Assembly (NCBI RefSeq): GCF_007558725.1
Contig: NZ_VLPL01000009.1
Span: 62,001 to 126,000 of the forward strand
Reading direction: 5' to 3'
DNA length: 64,000 nucleotides
Source of the DNA: Fluviicola chungangensis
GTDB taxonomy: Bacteria; Bacteroidota; Bacteroidia; Flavobacteriales_D; Crocinitomicaceae
The position numbers and the translations under genes were made by a program. The notes under the pieces were generated by a model that was not told the DNA's origin, searched no databases, and saw only the letters and a list, made by a program, of their open reading frames with translations. Below, piece after piece: positions 26,722 through 35,832 of the stretch (positions are counted from its first letter, which is position 1; every line of letters begins with the position of its first letter).

Positions 26722-27723
26722 ATGGAACCAAAAAAAAATGCCCGCTTAATTGTTACAATTACTCTTTTATCTCTTTTTCAGCACGTATTTTCTCAAAATC
26801 TGGATACAGTAAATCTCAACAATCCACTTCCGGTTTTGAACGGAAAAGCGGTATTTACATTCCCAAAAGGAGCACAAAATGTGAAACGCGGGGTGGACAT
26901 CATGTCGGTGGATCATAACGCCAATGAAGAAACACGCATCATTTATGATATTCAGAATATGCGACTGGTATTTTTTGCCGAAGAACTATTCGCATTGGGA
27001 GAAGACCACTTATTCGAGCATGTTTCAAAGGATTATGCAAATGATCCGTTCAAACTGAAAGTACTGACAGACAACAATCAACTCTATTCCATCCTGGCCA
27101 CGCCAACACAATGGGATTCTACCCAAAACGGCATTCTTTTAAATACCCTGCTGGTAAAAACTCCGGATAATACCCTGTTCCGTATTCACGCTTTAATCAA
27201 TCCTGCTGCTTACAAGCTCAAGGACCAATTTGTGAAACTCACCGAACAGGTATTCGGTTCCTTAGTAAAAGGCAACCGGAAAACCGATCTGAGTCCACGT
27301 AAAGAAACATTGGCCATTTTCGGGTCGGAAAAAAAATTCACCTTTGAACTGCCGCAAAATTATGTTGTCAATGTAAGCCAGAAATACGATTTCCAGGTAT
27401 TCAAGTTCCGGACTTACCGTCCTTACTCGGATACGAACTGGACAAATATTACGCTATACACCGGACACCATCCTTCCTTGAATTACCGCGATTATGGCTT
27501 TTCAGAAAGTGATCTCAAAAAGATCAACGGGACTTTCTTAGGTAAAAATGTATCCTGGGTATTCTTCCAGGTCGAGAACGAAAATTACTACTGCAAAGAA
27601 CAAGTCATTCCGGCCGGGGAAATTGAAGAAGACCTGGTGGTACACGTTTCTATGACTTCCAATTTGGAAGGTTCGCTGGATGAACTTACGCGGATTGTGG
27701 AAGACATTCAACTACAAAAGTAA
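26722..27723 (+). CDS. Hypothetical secreted protein
   Basis: A signal peptide (1-25, ending VFSQ) precedes about 308 residues without a domain I recognise. The central and C-terminal parts alternate strands and helices (VFTFPKGAQNV, KLTEQVFGSLVKGN, FTFELPQNYVVNVSQKYDFQ). The two halves each contain a FTFPKG- or FTFELP-type strand followed by a membrane-insertion-free alpha/beta pattern, so a weak internal duplication is possible. A periplasmic or outer-membrane-associated location is likely. It begins about 63 bp after the DUF4180 gene. Confidence 0.6.
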   Translation: MEPKKNARLIVTITLLSLFQHVFSQNLDTVNLNNPLPVLNGKAVFTFPKGAQNVKRGVDIMSVDHNANEETRIIYDIQNMRLVFFAEELFALGEDHLFEHVSKDYANDPFKLKVLTDNNQLYSILATPTQWDSTQNGILLNTLLVKTPDNTLFRIHALINPAAYKLKDQFVKLTEQVFGSLVKGNRKTDLSPRKETLAIFGSEKKFTFELPQNYVVNVSQKYDFQVFKFRTYRPYSDTNWTNITLYTGHHPSLNYRDYGFSESDLKKINGTFLGKNVSWVFFQVENENYYCKEQVIPAGEIEEDLVVHVSMTSNLEGSLDELTRIVEDIQLQK

Positions 27724-27840
27724 CACCGGCACTCATCTATCATTAAACAAATTTGATTTTTCAGATTAAACCGGAAAATCATTGTGAATAGTTGTATAAA
27801 TCCATTTCATTGACGTAACTTAAGAACTAAAACAAAATCC

Positions 27841-28317
27841 ATGTTCAGAGGTCATTTTATTTCAATTGTGTATGTCATTACCGCCTTGATCTTTGGCATC
27901 CTTGCTTTCTTGGAACGGTCCGAGACGCTTGACGTTGCGCTCAAGGAGGTTTATTTCGCCATCCCGAAAAGTTTTGCCTGGCTGGCCCTGGCTTTTTGCT
28001 TCTTACTTTTTGCCGGAATTTCCCTGGCCTTCGAACTTTCAAAGAAACCCATGAACCTGTATTTTTTTGGCGCGCATTACTTACTGACAATCATCAGTCT
28101 GGCAGTCATTTATTTTGCTGTTCCGCAGGAAGTATCTCCAACAAAATATACCGATTACAGCCTTTCTAACGAAGCACAGCAAGTTGAAATGGCAATCAAT
28201 ACGGTTGATTGGGTCTCGAATACGATCTATATCCTGATCGGTGCGCAGATTATTTTCGGATTAAACATCCTGTTTTCAATCCTTAAAAGCAGAAAGGTCA
28301 GAAAGGCACAGGGTTAA
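27841..28317 (+). CDS. Hypothetical four-helix membrane protein
   Basis: Four hydrophobic helices can be seen at about residues 6-22, 44-64, 75-95 and 124-146 in a protein of 158 residues. A short polar loop with the sequence VPQEVSPTKYTDYSLS lies between helices three and four. I do not recognise a family. It is separated by about 120 bp from its neighbours on both sides. No conserved charged residues inside the helices suggest a transport role. Confidence 0.6.
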   Translation: MFRGHFISIVYVITALIFGILAFLERSETLDVALKEVYFAIPKSFAWLALAFCFLLFAGISLAFELSKKPMNLYFFGAHYLLTIISLAVIYFAVPQEVSPTKYTDYSLSNEAQQVEMAINTVDWVSNTIYILIGAQIIFGLNILFSILKSRKVRKAQG

Positions 28318-28460
28318 CTATTAACTTGTTCGGGGCATAACGATGTACCGTTCCCGAACTCTATTCTCAAAATCCGTTTTGTTTTCAACATCCCCGGGTC
28401 CTTAACATCGTTGTTCCTCCAAGTTTCTTACATTTACTACGTCGAATAAAATCAGATCCA

Positions 28461-30275
28461 ATGAAACAAATCGTTACCCTTTTTCTTGCTGTTACCTGCG
28501 CTCTCACAGCTGTTTCGCAAACCAAACAAAAAACTCCGGACTATGCCAAGCGTCTTTCCGGAGTGGAGAAAGAACTGGAAAAAGTCCTGGCAGATCAAAA
28601 AGTAGCCGGGTACTCGGTTGCCGTTGTTTACAAAGACAAGGTGCTTTATTCAAAGGGATTCGGATACCGCGATTACGAGAACAAAAAACCGGTAACTCCC
28701 AATACCTTGTTTGCAATCGGTTCTTCCAGCAAAGCATTTACAGCCGCAATTTTAGGCCAGCTGGAAAAAGAAGGAAAGCTGAAGCTGGATGATTTGGCAA
28801 CTACCCACCTTCCACAATTAAGTTTCAAATACGATTATATGAACACCGGTATTACAATCCGGGACATGATGTGTCACCGCACTGGGCTTTCCCGCTTTGA
28901 CTACTCCTGGTATCTGTTCAACACCAGTAACCGCGACAGTTTGATCCAGCGGGTGAAATACATGGAACCAAACACGAAACTGCGTCAAAAATGGCAATAC
29001 AATAACTTCATGTTCCTTGCCCAGGGAATGATCGCCGAAAAGATTACGGAAAAAAGCTGGGAAGACAACATCCAACAGCGTTTTTTCGTCCCGCTGAAAA
29101 TGACGCGAAGTAATACCAATATTTTCACGACTCAAAAAGATCCGGATGCTTCTCTTCCTTATACACTCGACGAGAAGTCTGCCATCACAAAAATTCCGTA
29201 CTACAACATCAACGGAATGGGACCTGCGGGAAGCATTAATTCTTGCGCAAACGATATGGCAAATTGGGTTTCGACCTGGATCATGGATGGAAAATTCAAC
29301 GGAAAGGAAATCATTCCTGCCGCTTACGTGAGAGATGCTTCCAGTGCACAAATGGTTGTTTCGGGCGGACGGCCGGGAGAACATCCCGATATCCAATTCA
29401 GTAACTACGGATTGGGGTGGTTCCTGAAATCATACCGTGGACATTATTTAGTGGAACATGGCGGAAACATCGACGGGTTTTCTGCAAATGTGGCTTTCTA
29501 CCCTTCCGATTCGATCGGTATTGTGGTATTGACCAATCAAAACGGTTCCGCGGCAACAGATATCGTACGAAACATCCTATCGGACAAATTATTTGCTTTA
29601 GACCCGATTCCGTGGAATGCAGATGCCAAAAAGAGAATGGATGAAATGATGGAGATGAAGCAAAAGGTGAAAAATTCGACCGATAGTTTACAGGTGAAAA
29701 ATACCCATCCGTCTCACCCGCTCAAGGACTATGCCGGCTTATATGGAAACCCGGCTTTTTCAGAATTCATGGTCACATGGAAAAACGATACCTTGTTTAC
29801 TTTCATAGCCGGAGAAAAAACCTGGCTGAAACATTATCATTACGATGTGTTCGAGTTTAAATCCGTCGACAAGAAAGACGATTCGCCTGAAGAGGACGAC
29901 AATCATTTCCTGATCAATTTCGGAACAGCGAACAACGGGAAGATTGAAAGCGCTTCGATTGAAATGGACGAACCCGGACAAGCAACCGTATTTGCAAGAC
30001 AGCCGATCAAGGTCAATTTATCTGGAGATGATTTGAACAAGTACGTAGGCGATTACGACCTGGAAGGTATGACTGTAAAAATTTACCTGAAAGGAACAAC
30101 GCTCATGTTATTGGTACCGGGACAACCGGATTACGAAACCGTTTCTGTGGGTAACGACACCTTTGACCTTGCCATTGCGAAAGGATACAGTATAAAATTC
30201 ACCGTTGAAAACGGAAATTCAAAAGCCGTAACATTCATACAACCAAACGGGAATTTCACTGCAAAACGCAAATAA
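28461..30275 (+). CDS. Serine hydrolase of the class C beta-lactamase/DD-peptidase family
   Basis: A signal peptide (1-19) is followed by a penicillin-binding-like transpeptidase fold (about 27-380). Its nucleophile motif is SSSK (Ser88-x-x-Lys91), its second motif is QYNNF (Y-x-N), and the HGG motif appears as VEHGGNIDG. The region from 400 has an N-terminal helix and two beta-rich segments ending in TFIQPNGNFTAKRK, which fits the DUF3471-type C-terminal domain common in these exported enzymes. It should hydrolyse peptides or esters in the periplasm. It is the first of three closely spaced genes (13 and 46 bp gaps). Confidence 0.88.
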   Translation: MKQIVTLFLAVTCALTAVSQTKQKTPDYAKRLSGVEKELEKVLADQKVAGYSVAVVYKDKVLYSKGFGYRDYENKKPVTPNTLFAIGSSSKAFTAAILGQLEKEGKLKLDDLATTHLPQLSFKYDYMNTGITIRDMMCHRTGLSRFDYSWYLFNTSNRDSLIQRVKYMEPNTKLRQKWQYNNFMFLAQGMIAEKITEKSWEDNIQQRFFVPLKMTRSNTNIFTTQKDPDASLPYTLDEKSAITKIPYYNINGMGPAGSINSCANDMANWVSTWIMDGKFNGKEIIPAAYVRDASSAQMVVSGGRPGEHPDIQFSNYGLGWFLKSYRGHYLVEHGGNIDGFSANVAFYPSDSIGIVVLTNQNGSAATDIVRNILSDKLFALDPIPWNADAKKRMDEMMEMKQKVKNSTDSLQVKNTHPSHPLKDYAGLYGNPAFSEFMVTWKNDTLFTFIAGEKTWLKHYHYDVFEFKSVDKKDDSPEEDDNHFLINFGTANNGKIESASIEMDEPGQATVFARQPIKVNLSGDDLNKYVGDYDLEGMTVKIYLKGTTLMLLVPGQPDYETVSVGNDTFDLAIAKGYSIKFTVENGNSKAVTFIQPNGNFTAKRK

Positions 30276-30288
30276 CAACCCCATAGAT

Positions 30289-30696
30289 ATGACGAAAGAA
30301 ATTTGGCTTAATTTACCTGCTAAGGATGTAGATGCTTCCCTGGCTTTTTTCACTGCAATCGGGTTTACCCCCAAAAATGAACAATCTGCCGCAGGAGAAC
30401 GTGGCTGTTTTCAGGCAGGGAAGACCGTTGTGATGTTATTTCCGAATAACACATTAAAGCATTTCAATGGCGGTTTAGAAGTCAATGACACTTCCAAAAC
30501 TGCTCAGATGATGATCTCGTTTGATGCGGAAAGTAAAGAAGAAATCGATGAATTAGCTGAGAAAGTAAAAAAAGCAGGCGGGCATGTATTTGCAGAACCT
30601 GCAGAAATCCAGGGATGGATGTACGGTTTTGCATTTGCGGATCTGGACGGACATCGCTGGAACGGACTTTACATGGACTTTTCTAAAATGAAATAA
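30289..30696 (+). CDS. VOC-family (glyoxalase/bleomycin-resistance fold) protein
   Basis: The 135-residue product shows the vicinal-oxygen-chelate layout: EIWLNLPAKDVDASLAFFTAIGF at the start, VVMLFPNNTLKHF in the middle, then a second beta-alpha-beta-beta-beta unit ending WMYGFAFADLDGHRWNGLYMD. Members bind a divalent metal and are lactoyl-glutathione lyases, dioxygenases or small-molecule binders. The metal ligands cannot all be assigned here, and the substrate is unknown. It is 13 bp downstream of the serine hydrolase and probably cotranscribed. Confidence 0.85.
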   Translation: MTKEIWLNLPAKDVDASLAFFTAIGFTPKNEQSAAGERGCFQAGKTVVMLFPNNTLKHFNGGLEVNDTSKTAQMMISFDAESKEEIDELAEKVKKAGGHVFAEPAEIQGWMYGFAFADLDGHRWNGLYMDFSKMK

Positions 30697-30742
30697 CCGG
30701 CGATACAGAACAGCCGTGAATACGAACATAATATAAATCAAG

Positions 30743-31108
30743 ATGAAAGGAATCAAAATTACATTTTGGATCAGCACCGGACTGATCGGTTTATTTATCA
30801 TCCCGGGAGTTTTCTTTTTGGATACTCCTTTTGCAAAAGCAGTTCCAACTCATTTAGGGCTACCGTCCTGGTTCCACTGGGAACTGGGAATTTTAAAAGC
30901 AATCGGGGCATTGGTAATTTTATTGCCTTTTGCCGGAAACCGGATCAAGGAATGGGCATATTTCGGTTTGGCGTTGGATATGCTTTCAGCAGTTTTTGCA
31001 CTTGCCTGGGTAGATGGAATCACGGGAGCTACTTTTTTCCCTCTCGTCGTGTTTGCTATTCTTGCAGTTTCATACTGGAGCCATCATAAGCTGCACCAGG
31101 TTTTTTGA
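30743..31108 (+). CDS. DoxX-like membrane protein
   Basis: The 121-residue protein has four hydrophobic helices and DoxX-like sequence features: an initial IKITFWISTGLIGLFIIPG helix, then HLGLPSWFHWELGILKAIGALVILLPF with the LGxP and KxxGxL residues. This is followed by IKEWAYFGLALDMLSAVFA and a final FFPLVVFAILAVSYW helix. DoxX-like proteins are thought to act in redox or stress contexts, but this branch is uncharacterised. It follows the VOC gene by 46 bp in the same direction. Confidence 0.82.
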   Translation: MKGIKITFWISTGLIGLFIIPGVFFLDTPFAKAVPTHLGLPSWFHWELGILKAIGALVILLPFAGNRIKEWAYFGLALDMLSAVFALAWVDGITGATFFPLVVFAILAVSYWSHHKLHQVF

Positions 31109-31251
31109 CAGTTCAAAAAAATAGAAAAGGTCCAAAGAGTTCCATTTAAATTGAAAAGTGGATAAGCGAGATGTTTAGACAAAACTATTTTTTCAATAAA
31201 AATCATCCCAAGCTTAACCGTAATTAATAACATTTAACAACACACTGTTCT

Positions 31252-32054
31252 ATGACACAAGAGATCAAACAAATTCAGGCAAGCTTGGAACAAGTTCGCA
31301 AAGAAGTAGTTCACCACCCAAGCTACGAAGCTATTCAATCCATTGAAGATATCCGCACATTTATGGAACACCATATTTATGCAGTCTGGGATTTTATGTC
31401 CCTGCTAAAAGCGCTTCAAAATCAACTGACCTGCACGCAAGTTCCATGGTTCCCCGTTGGGTCCGCAGAAGTTCGTTACCCATCAATGAAATTGTTTGTG
31501 GAGAAGAATCTGACCTGGCTTCGGAAGAAGATGTAAAGAAGGGAGACGGTATCCGCAAAAGTCATTTCGAACTGTACCTGGATGCAATGGAACAAACTGG
31601 AGCGTCGCGGACAGGAATCGATGCCCTATTTGCTCAAATCCAACTGGGGAAAAGTATCGAAGAAGCCATTGAAGCAGTTTCCATTCCACCAGCTGCCAAG
31701 CGTTTCCTCCAATTTACCTTTGAAGTCATCGCGACTAAAAAACCGCATGTGATCGCTGCTGTTTTCACCTTCGGAAGAGAGGACTTAATCCCGAATATGT
31801 TCCACAGCATCGTCAGCGATTTGAATGCCAAATTCCCGACACAATTGGCTACCTTCAAATTCTACCTGGACCGGCACATTGAAGTGGATGGTGACCACCA
31901 TGGACACCTGGCTTTACAAATGGTGAGTGAATTGTGCGGAAATGATCCGGAAAAATGGCGGGAAGCCGAAACATATTCCATCCAATCCCTCGAGATGCGC
32001 AAGCAGTTGTGGGATGGGGTGTCTGAAGAAATCAGGAAACATCAAATGGTATAA
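31252..32054 (+). pseudogene. DUF3050 family gene split by a one-base frameshift
   Basis: Two overlapping open frames are halves of one DUF3050 (haem-oxygenase-like fold) gene. The first starts at 31252 and gives MEHHIYAVWDFMSLLKALQ and TCTQVPWFPVGSAEVRY. The second continues as INEIVCGEESDLASEED, then KSHFELYLDAMEQTGAS and VDGDHHGHLALQM. The break is at about 31480-31481 (TACCC then ATCAAT), where inserting one base restores a full protein of about 265 residues. Everything else looks intact, so it is either a very recent mutation or a sequencing error. The family's function is not established. Confidence 0.82.
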
Positions 32055-32074
32055 AACGACATAAAATATGGTGT

Positions 32075-32140
32075 TCTTTGTGCTCCTGGCAAGAAAAATT
32101 GACCGTCAGCACACAAAGGATGCAGAGTCTTTACACACAA
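32075..32140. repeat. CACAAAG-type inverted repeat between convergent genes
   Basis: TTCTTTGTGCTCCTGGC pairs imperfectly with GTCAGCACACAAAGGAT. It belongs to the CACAAAG family and may end transcription from both sides. Confidence 0.5.
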
Positions 32141-32165
32141 AAAAACAGATCGGATCCTTTTTGAT

Positions 32166-32618
32166 TCAAGGATAAGCCGTCATGGTAAATTGTTCCGCTA
32201 CTTTTCCTTCTTTGATAAGGTGACTCCCGGAATAGACCAGTAATTTCGAAGTACCTGCAGCAGTCATCCGAAAACGCGATTCGGGAAGTCCATAGTAGGA
32301 ACTGGTTCCCGGAAGTTCATTGTATCCGTAATGCGTGTTGGACCAACCGTATACCAGGGTGCAAAAGCCCTTTCCAGGTGCGTTGGCGGAATGGAAATCA
32401 GTTGAATAAATCAACACTTGCTGGCCTAAGGAAGAACTATACACCAACGAATCAAAATCAAGACGGGATAATTCATCCGGAATCGTGATCGTTACATCCG
32501 TGCCGCTTGAGCAGCATACTCCTCCCGCCCAGGTATGAATAAGGACATTGGTGAGTGCGTCCTGTGAAAATCCATCCGGGCTGAACACCAATAAAAAAAG
32601 AATACCAATTGCTTTCAT
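32166..32618 (-). CDS. Hypothetical secreted protein
   Basis: The ATG at 32618 gives a good signal peptide (MKAIGILFLLVFSPDGFSQ), so I prefer it to an upstream start at 32717 that lacks signal character. The mature chain of about 130 residues has a CC pair followed by SSGTDVTITIPDE, the pattern of small beta-sandwich secreted proteins, and many Ser, Gly and Tyr residues. There is no domain I recognise and no T9SS sorting domain. It is on the same strand as the RND operon and 122 bp beyond its end. Confidence 0.6.
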   Translation of the reverse strand: MKAIGILFLLVFSPDGFSQDALTNVLIHTWAGGVCCSSGTDVTITIPDELSRLDFDSLVYSSSLGQQVLIYSTDFHSANAPGKGFCTLVYGWSNTHYGYNELPGTSSYYGLPESRFRMTAAGTSKLLVYSGSHLIKEGKVAEQFTMTAYP

Positions 32619-32739
32619 AGTTCTTTTTACAACCGGAAATGAAATTGGTTCAGCTAAAAAGGCTGACAATAAATCGCCAGCCTTTGTTCCATATCTTAAA
32701 ATGATCGCGGAAAACACGTTTTAATCTGCGGGATACTTT

Positions 32740-35700
32740 TCATATCGCTTTATTCTTTTCCTCCACTTTAGGCGGGATCAATTTGTAGATAATCGGTGTG
32801 ACAACCCGTGAAAGCAGCGTCGAACTGATCAATCCGCCAATCAATACAATTGCCAAAGGTGAAATCAATGGATTGGTAGAGATTGCAATTGGGATCAAAC
32901 CTCCGATTGCAGTCAGTGATGTCAGTACGATTGGTAAGAAGCGAACTTCTCCTGCTTCCCGGATTGCTTCATCCAGGCTTCGCCCTTCTTCGCGGAGATG
33001 ATTCGTAAAATCAACGAGCAAAATGGAGTTCTTCACTTCAATCCCGGCCAGTGCAATCAACCCGATCACCGCAACGAATGAAAGCGAATTTCCGGTCATC
33101 CAAAGCGCAATAACTGCTCCCACGATTCCAAGCGGAATGACCGATAATACGATCAGCGTACTTTTAAAGGTCTTGAACAACAAAATCAATACCGCAACGA
33201 ATAAGAAAACAGTAATCGTGATAATGGTATTGAAACCTCCGAATGATTCATTACGTGATTCGAATTCACCACCCATCACATACGAATATCCTCTCGGAAG
33301 TTTCTTCCGATCCATTTTCGCAATAACCTCATTGATCAGGTTATCTGCCAACACTCCTTTCTGAGCAAAAGCACTCACGGATACCGTTCTGACTTTGTTG
33401 AGGTGATTGATGAATAAAGGAGAGCTTTCGAGTTCCAGACTTGCAATTTGGGAAAGCAGAATAGCCTGTCCCTGCTGGTTATTGATGTACAACTGGCTGA
33501 AGACATCCAAAGTCGCTCTTTCGCCTTTATGCGTGGTCAAAAGCATGGAAAACTCGTCGTTGTTTTTATCCGAAAATGTTCCCAGATCTACTCCTGCAAT
33601 TGCCAGTCGGACCGTTCTGTCAATATCGACCGTATTGATTCCCAAAGCACGTGCTTTCTCTTTTGAGATTACTAATTTGAAATCGGATTTCAGGTTGCTT
33701 ACCGGGTTGTTTACGTACATCGTTCCGGGAGTTTTTTTCAACAGGATTTCAACTTCCTGGCTCAACTTGCGCAAAGTATCCAGGTTATCTCCCGAAAGAC
33801 GCACTTCAACCGGAGCAACCATCGGCGGACCCTGCTCGAAATTCTTCACTTCGATCTTCGCTCCAGGGTATTCATTGAAAATACTTCGTAAATGATCGGC
33901 AATCTCCTGCTTCTTCTCTACTCCGGTATGTTTATCCAACTGAACAAAGACCTGGGCAAAATCAGTGCGTTCATTTTCCTGTGCTACATTATAATAGACC
34001 TGCGGATTTCCTTTCCCAACGTTGGACGCATAGTATTCCACTTCCGGAATTTTGCTCAATTCCTTCTCTACGTATTTCGTAATCTCATTGGTACGATTCA
34101 GGTTGGTTTGCAAAGGAGCTGAAACATTCACCATAAACTGCGGTTTCTCCGAAGCCGGGAACAAACTGAACCCAATGACAGGGAATAATGCCAAAGAACC
34201 TGCAAAAATTGCCAGGGCCACCGTCAAAGTAATGATCGGTCTTTTCAACGCTTTGTCAAGCAAAACGGAATAAGTCCCGGAAATAGCTTTTTGCAAGGCT
34301 CTCAGAAAAATATTCCCATCGTGTTGTCCCTGGTGTTGTTTCAACAAACGACTGGATAAAAACGGAATGATGGTCAATGAAACCAGCATGGAAGCCAGTA
34401 CGCTCGCAATAACTGCCATTGGAAGGCTCCGAATGAAATCACCGGCTACTTCAGGTAAAAATACCAATGGTAAAAAGGCAATAATCAATGTGACCGTACA
34501 ACCTACTACCGAAAGCCCGATTTGTTGTGTTGCCATCAGAGTGGCATCCATCCTGGAATGACCTTCGCGCAGCCAGCGTTCAATGTTTTCAACCACCACA
34601 ATGCTGTCGTCGACCAGCAATCCAAGCGCTACCACCAAGCCTACAATGCTCAACTGGTTGATATTGTATCCCATGACGTTCAAAAGTACCAATCCAATGG
34701 CCAGTGAAAGCGGAATAGAGATCATGACTACCAGAGATGCTCTTCCTCCCAAAGGAAGCAAAGTGATGGCAACCAGGAGAATTGCGATCAGGAAATCAAC
34801 ACCCAAACCGCCCAAACGCGCATTCACATTGTCTCCCTGGTCAAAATGGTTCACCATGTCGATGTTGGAAGGAATGTGCGGATCAAATTCATCCAATACT
34901 TTTTGGTATTTCTTCTGCGTTTCGGAAATATTGAACCCCTCTTTCTGTGCTGCTGTTACAAACACACAGCGGTGGCCGTTCAGGCGCGTAATGTGCTTGG
35001 TTTCCGAAAAATCGTAGTAAACATCTGCCACATCTTTCAACGGAATGGTTTTCCCTTCGGAAGCATAAATAATGGTATTCGCAATCTCGTCCAGGGAAAC
35101 ATAATTTCCACTGGTCTTCACATTCAACGATTTAGTACCGACATCAATACTTCCTCCGGGAATATTCGCAATCTCACTTTGCAAAGTTCCCACAACGGCA
35201 TTCAGAGGAAGGTGCAATTGTGCCAGCTTATCGGTTCTCAGATCAATTCTCACCTGTTCGTCTGACAAACCATGGATCTTCACATTTTTCAGTTCCGGCA
35301 GTTTTTCCAGTTCTTCCTGCAAATCTTCCGCTACCTTTTTCAAGGACTTGCGCGATGCATTTTCACTGATCAGGGCCGTTTGAATCACATTTACATCAGA
35401 AGCTACGAGTTTTTTGACTTCAATACTCAGGATTTCATCCGGAAGTTCGGAACGCATTCCGTTGACTTCGCGTGTCAGCTCCTGGAATTTTTCGTTCACA
35501 TCGGATTCGTATTTGTACTCGACCTGCATGATCGCAACCCCATCTTTTATTTGGGTTTTGATCCGCTTGATATTTTCCAGACTGTAGATTTGTTTTTCCA
35601 GCGGTTTTACAACCAATTCTTCCATATCGGAAGGACTTGTTCCCGGATACACAACAATAACAGGAAACATAGGGGAATTGGTTGCCGGGTCCTCACTTCG

Positions 35701-35799
35701 AGGCATGGTCAAAAGCGTATTCACTCCCAAAGCGATCGCCATGATAAACAATACCAAAGTAAATTGGTAATTGCGTACTGCGTAAGTTGCTATTTTCAT
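32740..35799 (-). CDS. RND-family efflux pump inner-membrane transporter (AcrB/HAE1 type)
   Basis: This 1019-residue pump is the energised part of a tripartite efflux system. It has the RND plan: TM1 at about residues 11-30, a large periplasmic loop, TM2-6 from about 335, TM7 near 525, a second loop, and TM8-12. Proton-relay residues are in VVALGLLVDDSIVVVENIER (the paired Asp of TM4). Porter and funnel motifs include YPGTSPSDMEELVVKPLEK near the start. The substrate could be drugs, detergents or bile-like compounds. It is third in the operon, 33 bp after the adaptor gene, and is transcribed with the channel and adaptor. Confidence 0.93.
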   Translation of the reverse strand: MKIATYAVRNYQFTLVLFIMAIALGVNTLLTMPRSEDPATNSPMFPVIVVYPGTSPSDMEELVVKPLEKQIYSLENIKRIKTQIKDGVAIMQVEYKYESDVNEKFQELTREVNGMRSELPDEILSIEVKKLVASDVNVIQTALISENASRKSLKKVAEDLQEELEKLPELKNVKIHGLSDEQVRIDLRTDKLAQLHLPLNAVVGTLQSEIANIPGGSIDVGTKSLNVKTSGNYVSLDEIANTIIYASEGKTIPLKDVADVYYDFSETKHITRLNGHRCVFVTAAQKEGFNISETQKKYQKVLDEFDPHIPSNIDMVNHFDQGDNVNARLGGLGVDFLIAILLVAITLLPLGGRASLVVMISIPLSLAIGLVLLNVMGYNINQLSIVGLVVALGLLVDDSIVVVENIERWLREGHSRMDATLMATQQIGLSVVGCTVTLIIAFLPLVFLPEVAGDFIRSLPMAVIASVLASMLVSLTIIPFLSSRLLKQHQGQHDGNIFLRALQKAISGTYSVLLDKALKRPIITLTVALAIFAGSLALFPVIGFSLFPASEKPQFMVNVSAPLQTNLNRTNEITKYVEKELSKIPEVEYYASNVGKGNPQVYYNVAQENERTDFAQVFVQLDKHTGVEKKQEIADHLRSIFNEYPGAKIEVKNFEQGPPMVAPVEVRLSGDNLDTLRKLSQEVEILLKKTPGTMYVNNPVSNLKSDFKLVISKEKARALGINTVDIDRTVRLAIAGVDLGTFSDKNNDEFSMLLTTHKGERATLDVFSQLYINNQQGQAILLSQIASLELESSPLFINHLNKVRTVSVSAFAQKGVLADNLINEVIAKMDRKKLPRGYSYVMGGEFESRNESFGGFNTIITITVFLFVAVLILLFKTFKSTLIVLSVIPLGIVGAVIALWMTGNSLSFVAVIGLIALAGIEVKNSILLVDFTNHLREEGRSLDEAIREAGEVRFLPIVLTSLTAIGGLIPIAISTNPLISPLAIVLIGGLISSTLLSRVVTPIIYKLIPPKVEEKNKAI

Positions 35800-35832
35800 C
35801 TGTTTTTTTATTATCGAAAGCTGTGCTTTCTC

